Assembly (NCBI GenBank): GCA_030681475.1 | Contig: JAUXWT010000090.1 | Span: forward strand, 26,342-90,341 | Direction of reading: 5' to 3' | Source: Bacteroidales bacterium | GTDB taxonomy: Bacteria > Bacteroidota > Bacteroidia > Bacteroidales > FEN-979 | DNA length: 64,000 bases | Shown: one piece after another, positions 8,611 to 17,640 of the stretch | Layout: every line of letters begins with the position of its first letter | Numbering within the stretch: the stretch's first letter is position 1 | Translations under genes and position numbers: made by a program | The notes under the pieces: model-generated | What the model was told of the DNA's origin: nothing | What the model saw: the letters and a program-made list of their open reading frames with translations, nothing else | The model's database searches: none

Positions 8611-9362
8611 GCGTCGTCCTCCTCGACCATTACAGGCATGGCGGCCAGCTCTTCCATGGCATTCCTCGGTTTATTGACTTCAATGGCTCTGATAATCCTG
8701 CCATCGCGGAAAGTAATATGCCTTTTGGTAAAGGCCGCGACATCGGCATCGTGGGTGACGATGACAATGGTGATTCCTTTCTGATTCAGTTTCTGGAAAA
8801 TTCCCATCACCTCGAGACTTGTCCTGGTATCGAGGTTTCCGGTTGGTTCGTCGGCAAGGATTACGACAGGATCATTGACGAGCGATCGTGCAATGGCAAC
8901 CCGCTGCTGCTCGCCACCAGAAAGCTGGTTCGGGAAATGGTGGGCACGGTCGGCCAATCCTACGGCATCAAGCGCATTCAGAGAACGGTCGCGCATCTCC
9001 TTTGAGGATATCTTCCTGTTATACATCAGCGGCAGTTCAACGTTCTCCAGCGCTGTAGTCCTCGACAACAGATTAAACGACTGGAAAACAAAACCGATCT
9101 TATTGTTTCTGAGGTTGGCAAGCTGATCTTTGGAGAGGCTGCTTACATCCACCTCGTCGAGCAAATATTGCCCGCGGGTAGGCACATCGAGGCAGCCGAT
9201 CATGTTCATGAAGGTAGATTTTCCGGAACCGCTTTTTCCCATGATGGCCAGAAAATCACCGTTCATGATGTCGGCGCTGATCCCCCGCAGGGCATGCACC
9301 TCTACCTCTCCCATCTGATAGATCTTAACCAGGTCGATAACCGATATGATCGCTTTGCTCAT
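8607..9362 (-). CDS. ABC exporter ATP-binding protein (MacB/LolD type)
   Basis: A nucleotide-binding subunit of about 251 residues that energises the neighbouring permease. Visible motifs are Walker [10 protein letters not shown], signature [15 protein letters not shown], Walker [13 protein letters not shown] and the switch histidine in IVIVTHD. The start at 9362 ([15 protein letters not shown]) is chosen over an upstream in-frame ATG because it lies just after the adaptor stop codon (TAA-G-ATG) and is preceded by a GGGAGG-like site. The order adaptor, ATPase, permease is that of macAB operons. The C-terminal tail past HITFRDGRI is family-typical. Confidence 0.94.
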   Translation of the reverse strand: MSKAIISVIDLVKIYQMGEVEVHALRGISADIMNGDFLAIMGKSGSGKSTFMNMIGCLDVPTRGQYLLDEVDVSSLSKDQLANLRNNKIGFVFQSFNLLSRTTALENVELPLMYNRKISSKEMRDRSLNALDAVGLADRAHHFPNQLSGGEQQRVAIARSLVNDPVVILADEPTGNLDTRTSLEVMGIFQKLNQKGITIVIVTHDADVAAFTKRHITFRDGRIIRAIEVNKPRNAMEELAAMPVMVEEDDA

Positions 9363-9363
9363 C

Positions 9364-10695
9364 TTATCTTCCTCCCCTGCCACCTCTTTGCATTTGCGGT
9401 GCAAAAGGATTTTGTTGCTGTTGCTGACCTGCAGGGGCGCCTTGCGATGAGGTCATGCTCAGCACCACCTCCTCCCCCTCCTCAATTTTTCCGCGGATTT
9501 CGGTATTCAATCCATCCGTCACTCCGGTGCGCACCCTGTGTGGTTTCAGTGAATCGCCTACCTTCACCCATACCATGCCAAAACTTCCCCGACGCGGGCG
9601 ATCGCCACCTGCACCTGAACCCGGCATTCCGCCCGGCATTCCTCCGCTCATCCTTCCCCCGCCCGACATTCCTTCCTGTCCGCCCTGGGATGCACCCTGA
9701 CGGCCTCCTTCCTTACTCCACGTTTCCCTCTTTTTCTTAACAGAGTCAGGAAGGTTTTTCTCCAACTTATCAATATAATCCTGTGATGGCGAAAATCGCA
9801 GTGCGGTTGCCGGAACTTTCAGCACATCCTTCTCCTCCTGTACCAACACCGTGATGTTGGCGGTCATCCCGGGCAACAGCTTCAGGTCAGGATTCGGAAC
9901 ATCAATGATCACGGTGTAATTAACCACATTCTGGGTTACGACCGGCAGGAGGCGGACCTGGCGGACGGTTCCGTCAAAGATCATGTCAGGATGCGCATCA
10001 ACGGTAAATTTAACGGATTGATCAACGACGATTTTCCCGATATCGCTCTCATCAATATTCGCCTCAACCTGCATCTTTGTGAGGTCGTTGGCAATGGTGA
10101 ACATGGTGGGTGTGCTGAAACTGGCTGCCACGGTTTGCCCTACATCAACGGCGCGGGATACCACCACCCCGGAGATGGGCGCAATAATGGTGGCATACTT
10201 CAAGTTGATCAGGGAACGGTTCAGCGCCGATTTGGCTGAAATTGCATTGGCAACTGCGGTTTCATAAGTTGTAAGCGACAAGTCATAATCGGCCTGGGCC
10301 AGTACCTTTTGCTCGAACAGCACCGATGTGCGGTCAAAGTCGCGTTTTGACTGGTTTACCTGGATCTCCGATTTTTTCAGCGAGGCCCTTGCATCCTCCA
10401 CCGCCTGTGCCAGCAGAGTAGTGTCGAGAACCGCGATCACTTGTCCTTCCTTCACCACGGAGTTGAAATCCACATAGATCTTTTTAATGATCCCCGACAC
10501 CTGTGTACCAACCTGTACGGTCGTTACCGCCTGCAGCGTCCCGCTTGCCCTCACGGTAACCCTGATGTCCCCTTTTTCAACCCTGGCTGTCCGGTATTCC
10601 GGTGCCGAGGTCTTGTTCCTGCCAAAGAACATCCAAACGGCGACAACACCGGCAACAACCACCAGCGCAATTATAATCCAATAGGTCTTTTTCAT
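9364..10695 (-). CDS. Periplasmic adaptor (MacA/HlyD family) with Gly/Met-rich insert
   Basis: A membrane-fusion protein of about 443 residues. It has an N-terminal anchor (WIIIALVVVAGVVAVWMFF), a lipoyl/barrel-sandwich domain (GTLQAVTTVQVGTQVSGII), a coiled-coil hairpin, and a second lipoyl half ending ISGVVVSRAVDVGQTV. Beta-barrel and membrane-proximal domains follow. It bridges the ABC permease in the inner membrane and TolC in the outer membrane. Unusual is a low-complexity insert rich in Gly, Met, Ser and Arg (about residues 340-375, with GGMPGGMPG) and a glutamine-run tail followed by GGRGGR. The start at 10695 (MKKTYWIIIALV) fits a signal-anchor better than the in-frame ATG eight codons upstream. 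Confidence 0.92.
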   Translation of the reverse strand: MKKTYWIIIALVVVAGVVAVWMFFGRNKTSAPEYRTARVEKGDIRVTVRASGTLQAVTTVQVGTQVSGIIKKIYVDFNSVVKEGQVIAVLDTTLLAQAVEDARASLKKSEIQVNQSKRDFDRTSVLFEQKVLAQADYDLSLTTYETAVANAISAKSALNRSLINLKYATIIAPISGVVVSRAVDVGQTVAASFSTPTMFTIANDLTKMQVEANIDESDIGKIVVDQSVKFTVDAHPDMIFDGTVRQVRLLPVVTQNVVNYTVIIDVPNPDLKLLPGMTANITVLVQEEKDVLKVPATALRFSPSQDYIDKLEKNLPDSVKKKRETWSKEGGRQGASQGGQEGMSGGGRMSGGMPGGMPGSGAGGDRPRRGSFGMVWVKVGDSLKPHRVRTGVTDGLNTEIRGKIEEGEEVVLSMTSSQGAPAGQQQQQNPFAPQMQRGGRGGR

Positions 10696-10710
10696 GTTAT
10701 TTATTTTTAC

Positions 10711-10883
10711 CCACCCCAAGAGGGTGTCTCAAAAGTTCTTTAACCGCAAAGTTCGCTAAGTTTCTCGCAGAGTTCGCAAAGTGTAAGCTGCTTAATATCT
10801 GATCTTTGTGTCCTTCGCGTTAAAACTTTGTGTCCTTTGCGGTTATAATTTTTCATCTTTTAAGACAACCTCCAGGGGGTGGG
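10711..10883. repeat. Long imperfect inverted repeat between tolC and adaptor genes
   Basis: The outer arms are CCCACCCC...GAGGGTGTCTC (from 10711) and GACAACCTCCAGGGGGTGGG (to 10883), each joined to an AAAAG/CTTTT block. Inner arms TAACCGCAAAG (10741-10751) and CTTTGCGGTTA (10835-10845) are exactly complementary. Related palindromes occur at 22216-22256 and in part at about 31818-31838, so this is a dispersed element. It sits in the intercistronic gap of the efflux operon and could affect message stability. Confidence 0.65.
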
Positions 10884-10887
10884 TTTA

Positions 10888-12231
10888 TTAAAACGTTATG
10901 GGTTTACCTTGATAAAAATCCAGGATTTTTCGTTTGAAAATATAATCGAATTTTGACTGTATGAGGTTTGACTGCGATTGGGTATAATTGTTCTTTTGGA
11001 TCATAAACTCGGTAGCGCTCATTACCCCTACGGCGAATTTGGTTTCGGCATTTCTGAATACCGACTCAACGGCAGCAAACTGCTGTTTGCTCGCTTCGTA
11101 TTTCTTTACCGAGGCACGGGCATCCGAATAGGTTTGCTCAACGCTTTTCCGTAAAACATTTTTAACATTCTGTTCATTTAACTGACTGGTAATGAGGTTT
11201 ATTTTAGCCCGGTCAATGTTGCTCCTGATTTGTCTGTTGCTATAGATCGGTATCGATATGCCCATAGAAAACGATTGTCCGATGTTATCCCATACCTGTT
11301 GAACAAACGGATACCCTTCAGGGTTTACAAAGTTGCCTTTTTTACGGCTGGAAGCATAGTTGGAATTCAGGTTGGCGCCCAGGCTGATCCGCGGCCATTG
11401 CGCCCCTTGCGAAATTTTTAACGCCATCATCGAGGCGGTTGTCCTCAGGGAGGCGCTGGTAATCTGCGGCTGTACAGTCAGCGATTTCAGATATATCTCT
11501 GTATTGGTTTGAAGCAAATCCGCGGCCGGCTCATCCATCACAGGAACCTCCACCTTAAAATCATCAGATATGGGAATATCCATAAGTTGCATCAGGGTTA
11601 CCTTGGCCAGGTCAACCTGGTTTGTTGCCGTAATGACGGAAAGATTGTCGGTGGCCAACTGGGATTTTATCTGCAGCAGGTCACTCTCCGGTGACTTTCC
11701 GGCACTCACCAGTTTTTCGGTCCGCCCCACTTGTACGGCAGTGGCATCTTCCTGGTTTTTGGCGGCGGCAAGGATTTCATTGGCAAAAAGAACCTGCAGA
11801 TAGCCCGTGGTGATGTTCAGGATCACATCATTTTTTGCCTTTTCGATATCGTACAGCCCTGCCTGCATGTACAGCGTGTTTTGCCTGATGGTGTTGGCAT
11901 TCTGCAACCCATTGAAGAGATTGTAACTGCTGTTGAGCCCGAAGTTCGTTGAGTGATACCCCTCAGTTACGAATGAGTTCGTGGTCGGATCTACATTTTT
12001 TCCGAAGTTAAGGGCTTCGTTGGCATTGGCGCTGATATTTGGGATGCGGTTTGCCTTGACCTGCTCGAGGTTGATCTTGTTGAGTTCGTAACTCATGCGG
12101 CTCTGATTGACCGATATGTTCCGCTGAAGCGCCGTATCCAGGCATTGCCTGAATGTCCATGGCTTTGATTGTGCCCCGGCAAGGCCCGGAACAAGCAACA
12201 CGATGATAATTAGTAAACTTGTTGGTTTCAT
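10888..12231 (-). CDS. TolC-family outer-membrane efflux channel
   Basis: About 447 residues with a cleavable signal peptide (MKPTSLLIIIVLLVPGLAGA, then QSKPWT). The TolC/OEP internal duplication is visible: each half has a long amphipathic helix pair and a strand pair (first half LNFGKNVDPTTNSF and YNLFNGLQNANTI, second half SFSMGISIPIYSNRQIRSNI). It would form a trimeric outer-membrane channel for the adaptor and MacB-type pair encoded just downstream. The start at 12231 is chosen because it begins a clean signal peptide and is preceded by AGGGA; an ATG eleven codons upstream adds a polar, signal-blocking extension. Confidence 0.93.
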   Translation of the reverse strand: MKPTSLLIIIVLLVPGLAGAQSKPWTFRQCLDTALQRNISVNQSRMSYELNKINLEQVKANRIPNISANANEALNFGKNVDPTTNSFVTEGYHSTNFGLNSSYNLFNGLQNANTIRQNTLYMQAGLYDIEKAKNDVILNITTGYLQVLFANEILAAAKNQEDATAVQVGRTEKLVSAGKSPESDLLQIKSQLATDNLSVITATNQVDLAKVTLMQLMDIPISDDFKVEVPVMDEPAADLLQTNTEIYLKSLTVQPQITSASLRTTASMMALKISQGAQWPRISLGANLNSNYASSRKKGNFVNPEGYPFVQQVWDNIGQSFSMGISIPIYSNRQIRSNIDRAKINLITSQLNEQNVKNVLRKSVEQTYSDARASVKKYEASKQQFAAVESVFRNAETKFAVGVMSATEFMIQKNNYTQSQSNLIQSKFDYIFKRKILDFYQGKPITF

Positions 12232-12362
12232 TCCCTGTTCATTATATTTAGCGAAGTTATTCAATTCCCTATAGTCTTTATAACAATCCTGACATTTAAC
12301 ACAAATTTAACTGTTTCGGAATTTTTCACCGGCAGGCTAAACGACTTTGAAGGATTAATTGT

Positions 12363-12370
12363 TATATTTG
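12363..12370 (+). promoter_or_regulatory. Candidate -7 element for rpoN
   Basis: TATATTTG matches the Bacteroidota TAnnTTTG -7 consensus exactly and lies only 6 nt before the rpoN ATG (12377). If used, the transcript would have almost no leader. No good TTTG -33 element was found at the standard spacing. Confidence 0.5.
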
Positions 12371-12376
12371 TCCTCT

Positions 12377-13864
12377 ATGTTGAACCAGAAACTTCAGCAA
12401 CGGCTATTACAAAAACTATCACCTCAGCAGGTGCTGGTCATGCGTTTGTTGCAGGAACCTATTCTCTCGCTCGACCAGCGGATCAAACAGGAGATTGAAG
12501 AAAACCCTGCGCTGGAAGAAGCCAGTGCGGAGGAGGAAGAAATTGAAACCATTGACGATGATACCACCCTCGAATCGATCGACGGGGAAGAAGATGAGTT
12601 CGTGGAAACAGAACTTGCGGCTTCGGCTGACGATGAATTCACCTTTGAGGATTATGTCGATGAGGATGAGATTCCCGAGTACCGTTTGAATGCCAACAAC
12701 AAAAGCCCGGATGATGTTACCCGTGAAATTCCTATTGTTTCGGGGATCAGTTTCCAGGATTTCCTGCTCAGCCAGATGGGATTGCATCGTTTCACCGACA
12801 AACAATACATCATTGCGGCCACCATCATCGGAAACCTCGATGAGTCTGGATACCTGTGCCGGGAAATTCCCGCGCTGGCCGATGATCTTGCCTTCAACCA
12901 GGCCATAGAAGCCACACACGATGAGGTACTCGAGGTTTTGAAAGTCATCCAGTCGTTCGACCCACCCGGGATAGCCGCACGAAGCCTCCAGGAATGTCTG
13001 CTGATCCAGATTGAACACAAGCAGGACCGGACTTACGCAACCGATCTGGCCGATGTGATCCTCCGGTTCTACTTCGATGAATTCAGCAAGAAACACTACG
13101 ATAAGATCCTGCAAAAGGGAAACATCTCCGAAGAAGAGCTCAGGGAGGCTATTGCAGAAATTCAAAAACTGAATCCAAAACCAGGCAATACCATATCCGA
13201 GGTGACTCGCGACAGCCAATATGTTGTTCCCGACTTCATGATCACCACCAATGACGGCATCCTGGAACTATCGCTAAATACACGGTATACAAGGGAATTG
13301 TCGCTGAACCGTGATTATATTGGCATGTTGCATGAATACGGCGGCGGCAAACGCAAGCAGTCTGAAAAGGATGCGCTGACCTTCATTAAACAAAAACTTG
13401 ATTCAGCCCGGGGATTCATTGACGCCATCAAGCAACGCCAGGAAACCCTTTACACCACGATGAAGGCCATCATGGATTACCAACAGGAATACTTCCTGAC
13501 AGGCGATGACACAAAATTGAGACCCATGATCCTGAAAGACATTGCCACCATTGTCTCTCTCGACATCTCAACAATTTCACGCGTTGCAAACAGCAAATAT
13601 GTGCAAACTCCTTTCGGAACACTGATGCTGAAAAGTTTCTTCAGCGAATCGATGCTGAACACCGAAGGGGAGGAAATCTCAACCAGAGAAATAAAAAAGA
13701 TCCTGTCAGATACCATCGAAGCGGAACCCAAAATAAAACCGCTTACCGACGATGAACTTGTATCGCTCTTGAAAGAAAAGGGTTACAATATTGCACGCCG
13801 TACCATTGCGAAGTACCGCAAGCAATTGAATATTCCCGTTGCCCGGCTCAGAAAAGAACTTTAA
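12377..13864 (+). CDS. rpoN: RNA polymerase sigma-54 factor
   Basis: A 495-residue sigma-54. The N-terminal region I is glutamine/leucine-rich (LNQKLQQRLLQKLSPQQVL, then QRIKQEIEENPALE), which contacts bacterial enhancer-binding proteins. A very acidic region II (about residues 50-100) is followed by the core-binding domain (SFDPPGIAARSLQECL, LNPKPG). A helix-turn-helix region (DIATIVSLDISTISRVAN) and the RpoN box ARRTIAKYRKQLNIP close the protein. It directs core polymerase to -24/-12 promoters. The start at 12377 matches the family N-terminus; an ATG six codons upstream lies inside the promoter element. No enhancer-binding protein gene is in the window. Confidence 0.96.
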   Translation: MLNQKLQQRLLQKLSPQQVLVMRLLQEPILSLDQRIKQEIEENPALEEASAEEEEIETIDDDTTLESIDGEEDEFVETELAASADDEFTFEDYVDEDEIPEYRLNANNKSPDDVTREIPIVSGISFQDFLLSQMGLHRFTDKQYIIAATIIGNLDESGYLCREIPALADDLAFNQAIEATHDEVLEVLKVIQSFDPPGIAARSLQECLLIQIEHKQDRTYATDLADVILRFYFDEFSKKHYDKILQKGNISEEELREAIAEIQKLNPKPGNTISEVTRDSQYVVPDFMITTNDGILELSLNTRYTRELSLNRDYIGMLHEYGGGKRKQSEKDALTFIKQKLDSARGFIDAIKQRQETLYTTMKAIMDYQQEYFLTGDDTKLRPMILKDIATIVSLDISTISRVANSKYVQTPFGTLMLKSFFSESMLNTEGEEISTREIKKILSDTIEAEPKIKPLTDDELVSLLKEKGYNIARRTIAKYRKQLNIPVARLRKEL

Positions 13865-13875
13865 TTATCAGTTAC

Positions 13876-14490
13876 ATGATCGAGTCAAGACTTGCAAGGG
13901 CAATTTCCTATGTTTTTCATCCACTGCTGATACCTTCCTGTATCCTGGCGTTGATGATGACCCTTGACAATTTTCAGTACCGGTCACTTCCCTTCACATA
14001 CAACCTGGCTTTGTTTGGCGTGGTATTTCTAACAACCGTGCTTTTCCCGCTGTTTCTCATCTGGATACTGTACCACCTCAGAATGATATCCTCTGTTTTC
14101 ATGGTCAATAAGGAAGAGCGGTTTTACCCGATCTTTGCCATCTCGGTGTTTTATTATCTAACCTATTTTATCCTGAAAGGGGTCCATCCGGCAACCATTT
14201 TCAGCTACTATATGTTGGGTGCCACCCTGCTGGCCATTCTTTCGATGATGATGAACTTTTACCGGAAAATAAGCCTTCACATGATCGGTATCGGTAGTTT
14301 TACGGGACTGTTCCTCGGACTTTCCCTGAATTTCGGGCTCAATCTTCATGTTGAAATTTTCTCGGGGATACTGGCGTCGGGCATCATTGGCTTTGCCCGG
14401 TTAAAATTAAACTCCCATCATCAAACTGAAATATATTCAGGTTTTGTGATGGGAGTTGTTGTGATGGCCACGCTGATTACCCTGCTCTGA
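13876..14490 (+). CDS. Integral membrane protein, PAP2-like
   Basis: A 204-residue protein with about six membrane segments, 11 nt after rpoN. The layout, with an N-terminal FHPLLIPSC segment and charged loops KISLHMIG and SHHQTEIYSGFVMG near the last helices, resembles degenerate PAP2 (lipid phosphatase) proteins of Bacteroidota. The final SGF.MG with its preceding His is like PAP2 motif 3. The catalytic PSGH motif is not seen, so activity is uncertain. It converges on the barrel gene: the stop codons at 14490 and 14491 abut with no space. Confidence 0.55.
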   Translation: MIESRLARAISYVFHPLLIPSCILALMMTLDNFQYRSLPFTYNLALFGVVFLTTVLFPLFLIWILYHLRMISSVFMVNKEERFYPIFAISVFYYLTYFILKGVHPATIFSYYMLGATLLAILSMMMNFYRKISLHMIGIGSFTGLFLGLSLNFGLNLHVEIFSGILASGIIGFARLKLNSHHQTEIYSGFVMGVVVMATLITLL

Positions 14491-15189
14491 TCAGAAGGGC
14501 ATTAGCACAAATCCAACAGAAACCGGGTACAAATCAACGCCGGTAACATTTTGGAACGTACTTGAAAGCGAATAACAGGCATTTACATTAAACCATTTGT
14601 ATCCAACCCGCAATGTTGGCCCATATGCGAATTTCTCAATGTTCTTGATCCCCTTGTAGGAGACTTTTAATGTATTGTTGGATTTATAAAGGTAGTCATC
14701 TCCCACATATTTGGAATGTGCATAAAGCATGTAACCAACCTTGAAACCGATGCCCATGGCAAATTTGCTCTTTGTTTTCAACCTGAATTCGAGGGGTAAC
14801 TCAAGATAGGGCAACACAAGTTTGCTTCGTTTGTAATTTACTTTGGCCTCATCTATTTTTACAAACTGAAAGGAAATGCTGTCCCCCTGAAACCTGTAAT
14901 TCCAATAGAGGTTATGTACACTGATGCCTAATCCCATAGCAAAACTGAAGTTGCTTTTCCCAAAAGGCATGTTATAGGTGCCGAATACCTGCACCCCCTG
15001 GTTGATGGCGCGGGTTTTCATTCCTGCTGGTTTATTCATCCAGATATCGTTAAATAATCCCACACCGATGCTTACCCGCTTTTTTGCTGAAGCATTAACA
15101 ACCTGCGAATGGCTGCTGTTTGGGAAAAGGATCATTAAACATAAAATTGCGGTGAACAAACTTATCAGGGTTTTCTTGAAGCTTTTCAT
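14491..15189 (-). CDS. Outer-membrane beta-barrel protein (PorT-like)
   Basis: A 232-residue protein with a signal peptide (KTLISLFTAILCLMILFP, then SSHSQ) followed by alternating amphipathic strands such as RVSIGVGLFNDIW and SFAMGLGISVHNLYWNY. It ends in a phenylalanine (VSVGFVLMPF), typical of an outer-membrane barrel recognised by BamA. This pattern matches the PorT/outer-membrane-barrel families of Bacteroidota, whose members are often annotated only by fold. It is a single gene with its own promoter element at 15211-15218. No function can be assigned. Confidence 0.75.
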   Translation of the reverse strand: MKSFKKTLISLFTAILCLMILFPNSSHSQVVNASAKKRVSIGVGLFNDIWMNKPAGMKTRAINQGVQVFGTYNMPFGKSNFSFAMGLGISVHNLYWNYRFQGDSISFQFVKIDEAKVNYKRSKLVLPYLELPLEFRLKTKSKFAMGIGFKVGYMLYAHSKYVGDDYLYKSNNTLKVSYKGIKNIEKFAYGPTLRVGYKWFNVNACYSLSSTFQNVTGVDLYPVSVGFVLMPF

Positions 15190-15210
15190 AGGATATGTAT
15201 TTGCGGGTTA

Positions 15211-15218
15211 CAAAAGTA
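15211..15218 (-). promoter_or_regulatory. Candidate -7 element for the barrel protein
   Basis: TACTTTTG on the minus strand, 21 nt before the ATG at 15189; exact match to TAnnTTTG. It lies within the palindrome-like GTTACTTTTGTAAC. Confidence 0.5.
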
Positions 15219-15263
15219 ACTAATAAATAAGCTATATAACGTTTAAAAGTCCTGAAAATTGAT

Positions 15264-16172
15264 TCAGCCCCATAAGTTTTCAGGATAAACACCGCTCCGT
15301 ACCAGTTCACGAATGCTTTTAACCACTGTTTCGCGGTCTTCCTTATAGGTCATCCCAAACCACTTTTCGTGGCAGTGAAGGATCTTCACCGTGATCTGCC
15401 GCGATTTAATCAGTTCATTGATAACCCCGGGGATATAATACTCAGCTTTCAGGTCCGCTGCATTATTTTCAATGAAAGTTTTAAAGCCTTGATCCAGAAA
15501 ACTGAACAATGACGGGGTAAAACCCCAGAAATTCATGGATACAAGGCTGTTGCCGGGGATTAGCACAGGTTGTCCTTTGTCATTTTTATAGGCGATCCCC
15601 GTTTCCATCCGCTCAATATGGGTGCGTTCGACCACATCGACCAGGAAGGAGTCAGGGTCAGCCTGACAAACTCCGCGTGAAACGGCGCCGAATTCCGACA
15701 AAGTGTTGGAAACCTGGTATGCCACCATGCAATAATCTTTTGCCCGGTCAGGGGCCCGGTTCCTGTAATACGCGGCCAGGGTTTCGAAGGCGCCACGGCC
15801 ATAAAAATCATCGGCATTGATCACGGCAAATGGTCCGTTTATCCTGCCACCGGCCATCATCACCGCATGACCGGTACCCCAGGGTTTGCTCCGGTTGTCG
15901 GGGATCGTGATGCCTTCGGGTACCATCCAGGTTTCCTGAAACACATAATCTATGCTGATCTTTTCTTTAAGCCGCTCCACAAAAGTCTCCTTGAAATCAG
16001 CCTCGATGGCCTCCTTGATTATAAAGATCACCTTGCCAAAACCCGCCTGGATAGCATCATAAATCGAATAGTCAATAATGGTCTCCCCCGAAGGGCCAAC
16101 CTGGTCAAGTTGTTTGAGGCCACCGTAACGGCTGCCCATACCGGCAGCAAGGATTAAAAGGGTTGGTTTCAT
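15264..16172 (-). CDS. Sugar-phosphate nucleotidyltransferase
   Basis: A cytoplasmic enzyme of about 302 residues in the NTP-transferase (RmlA/GlmU-like Rossmann) family, activating a sugar phosphate with a nucleotide. The N-terminal nucleotide-binding signature LAAGMGSRYGGLKQ, the GTGHAVMMAGG segment and the metal-binding INADDFYG motif are all present. The start at 16172 is taken because MKPTLLILAAG is the family N-terminus and its ATG overlaps the stop of the upstream symporter (ATGA). Coupling to a FucP-type transporter suggests salvage of an imported sugar, but the sugar cannot be named from sequence. Confidence 0.85.
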   Translation of the reverse strand: MKPTLLILAAGMGSRYGGLKQLDQVGPSGETIIDYSIYDAIQAGFGKVIFIIKEAIEADFKETFVERLKEKISIDYVFQETWMVPEGITIPDNRSKPWGTGHAVMMAGGRINGPFAVINADDFYGRGAFETLAAYYRNRAPDRAKDYCMVAYQVSNTLSEFGAVSRGVCQADPDSFLVDVVERTHIERMETGIAYKNDKGQPVLIPGNSLVSMNFWGFTPSLFSFLDQGFKTFIENNAADLKAEYYIPGVINELIKSRQITVKILHCHEKWFGMTYKEDRETVVKSIRELVRSGVYPENLWG

Positions 16173-17542
16173 AGGAGGGGTTGGGGTGGGGTCCATTTCC
16201 ATTTACGAATTTTATGACCTGACAATGCATAGTAAAAAATGAACATATAGCAAGGGATCAGGATCCAATATGCCTGGTGGTGGTTGAAACGGTCGACCAA
16301 CCAGCCATAAAACAGCGGCAGAAGGGCGCCCCCTGCAATCCCCATGATCAGCAGCGACGAACCGATCTTGGTAAACCGGCCCAGCCCGTCAATCGCAAGC
16401 GGCCAGATAGCAGGCCACATGATGGCATTGGCAAGCCCCAATAAGGCAATGAAGAAAACTGACAATTCGAAGGGGAGCACCACTGAAATACCTGTCAGGC
16501 CGATTGACATGGTCGTTTGGTAATGGACTCCTGCAGTGAAAATAGCCAACACGCCAAAACTAATGCCCAGTAAGGCTGAGATCATCAACGCCTTGTCCTG
16601 TTTCAGGTATTTTGGTATGGTGACGATCCCGATGATATAACCCAACACCATGGCCGCCAAAGTATAGGAAGCAAAATATTTGGAAAGTTCAAATGAAAAC
16701 CCCTGAGCCTTCCCGTAGTTGATGATGGTATCAACCGCCACCACCTCCACACCTACATAAACGAAAATGGCGACTACCCCCAAAACGAGCTGTGGAAACT
16801 GAAAGATGCTGGTCCTGTTAACGTTGGCCGATGACGTTTTTTCGTCCTCCTGATCTGTATCGATGTCGGGAAGCGCCGAAAACCGAAGCAAAACCGCCAG
16901 GATGACCAATACAACCGCCATGATAATATAAGGAAGGATGATCCTCCCGGCCAGTTCATTGAGCGCTGTTACCCTGTGCAGTTCATCCATGGCGCTGAGC
17001 AGGGTTCTGTCAAACCGATCCATCCCCTTTAAAACAATGAAACCCAATACCAACGGACTGATAACCCCGGCGATTTTATTGCAAATCCCCATAATACTGA
17101 TGCGTTTGGCTGCGCTTTCGAGCGGACCCAGGATCGTAACATAGGGATTCGCGGCAGTTTGAAGTACCGCCAGTCCTGTCCCCTGCACAAAAAGGCCCGT
17201 AAGGAAGAGGCCGAACATACGCGAATAGGCCGCAGGGATAAAGATCAGCGCACCAATAGCCATCAGGATCAATCCCAGGGACATCCCTTTTTTAAATCCG
17301 GTTTTTTTCAACACGATTGATGACGGGATGGCCATCACAAAGTAGGAGATGTAAAATGCAAAGGCGACGAAATAGGATTCAAAATTTGTTTTTTCACAGG
17401 CAGTCTGTAGAAAGGGGATGAGCACGGAATTAAGCCATGTCACAAACCCGAAAATGAAGAAAAAAACTCCGATGATCGTGATCGAAAGGATGTAATTTCC
17501 CTTTGTCCGGTCGGTGAGCGGTATTCCTGCCTGATGTGCCAT
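16169..17542 (-). CDS. FucP/GluP-type sugar:proton symporter (MFS)
   Basis: A 457-residue major-facilitator protein with twelve predicted helices. The first helices (FFFIFGFVTWLNSVLIPFLQ, then YFVAFAFYISYFVMAIPS), the QTAANPYVTILGP loop and the AKRISIMGICNKIAGVISP segment are diagnostic of the fucose/glucose/galactose (FHS) symporter family. It acts in the inner membrane. It leads a two-gene operon with the nucleotidyltransferase and has its own -7 element at 17583-17590. The substrate is probably a hexose; which one is not decidable. Confidence 0.9.
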   Translation of the reverse strand: MAHQAGIPLTDRTKGNYILSITIIGVFFFIFGFVTWLNSVLIPFLQTACEKTNFESYFVAFAFYISYFVMAIPSSIVLKKTGFKKGMSLGLILMAIGALIFIPAAYSRMFGLFLTGLFVQGTGLAVLQTAANPYVTILGPLESAAKRISIMGICNKIAGVISPLVLGFIVLKGMDRFDRTLLSAMDELHRVTALNELAGRIILPYIIMAVVLVILAVLLRFSALPDIDTDQEDEKTSSANVNRTSIFQFPQLVLGVVAIFVYVGVEVVAVDTIINYGKAQGFSFELSKYFASYTLAAMVLGYIIGIVTIPKYLKQDKALMISALLGISFGVLAIFTAGVHYQTTMSIGLTGISVVLPFELSVFFIALLGLANAIMWPAIWPLAIDGLGRFTKIGSSLLIMGIAGGALLPLFYGWLVDRFNHHQAYWILIPCYMFIFYYALSGHKIRKWKWTPPQPLL

Positions 17543-17582
17543 GAGAAGAATTTGGTGACGACTGTGGTCAGATTCGGTCAGG

Positions 17583-17590
17583 CAAAATTA
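17583..17590 (-). promoter_or_regulatory. Candidate -7 element for the symporter operon
   Basis: TAATTTTG on the minus strand, 40 nt before the ATG at 17542; exact TAnnTTTG match. It lies just beyond the phoU-terminal hairpin, which separates this unit from the phosphate operon. Confidence 0.5.
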
Positions 17591-17607
17591 GATATTTATC
17601 TTAAACC

Positions 17608-17640
17608 AAACCTTCCAGGTTTCTAAAACCTGGAAGGTTT
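17608..17640 (-). terminator. Perfect hairpin at the 3' end of phoU
   Basis: 15-bp arms AAACCTTCCAGGTTT (17608-17622) and AAACCTGGAAGGTTT (17626-17640) with a 3-nt loop, overlapping the phoU stop codon. Almost the same hairpin lies between pstA and pstB (19206-19238). It has no long U-run, so it may end or protect the operon transcript. Confidence 0.6.

Noticed and set aside
12419..13219. A 266-codon minus-strand frame inside rpoN
   Set aside because: A shadow of the strongly biased acidic rpoN region; rpoN motifs are intact on the other strand.
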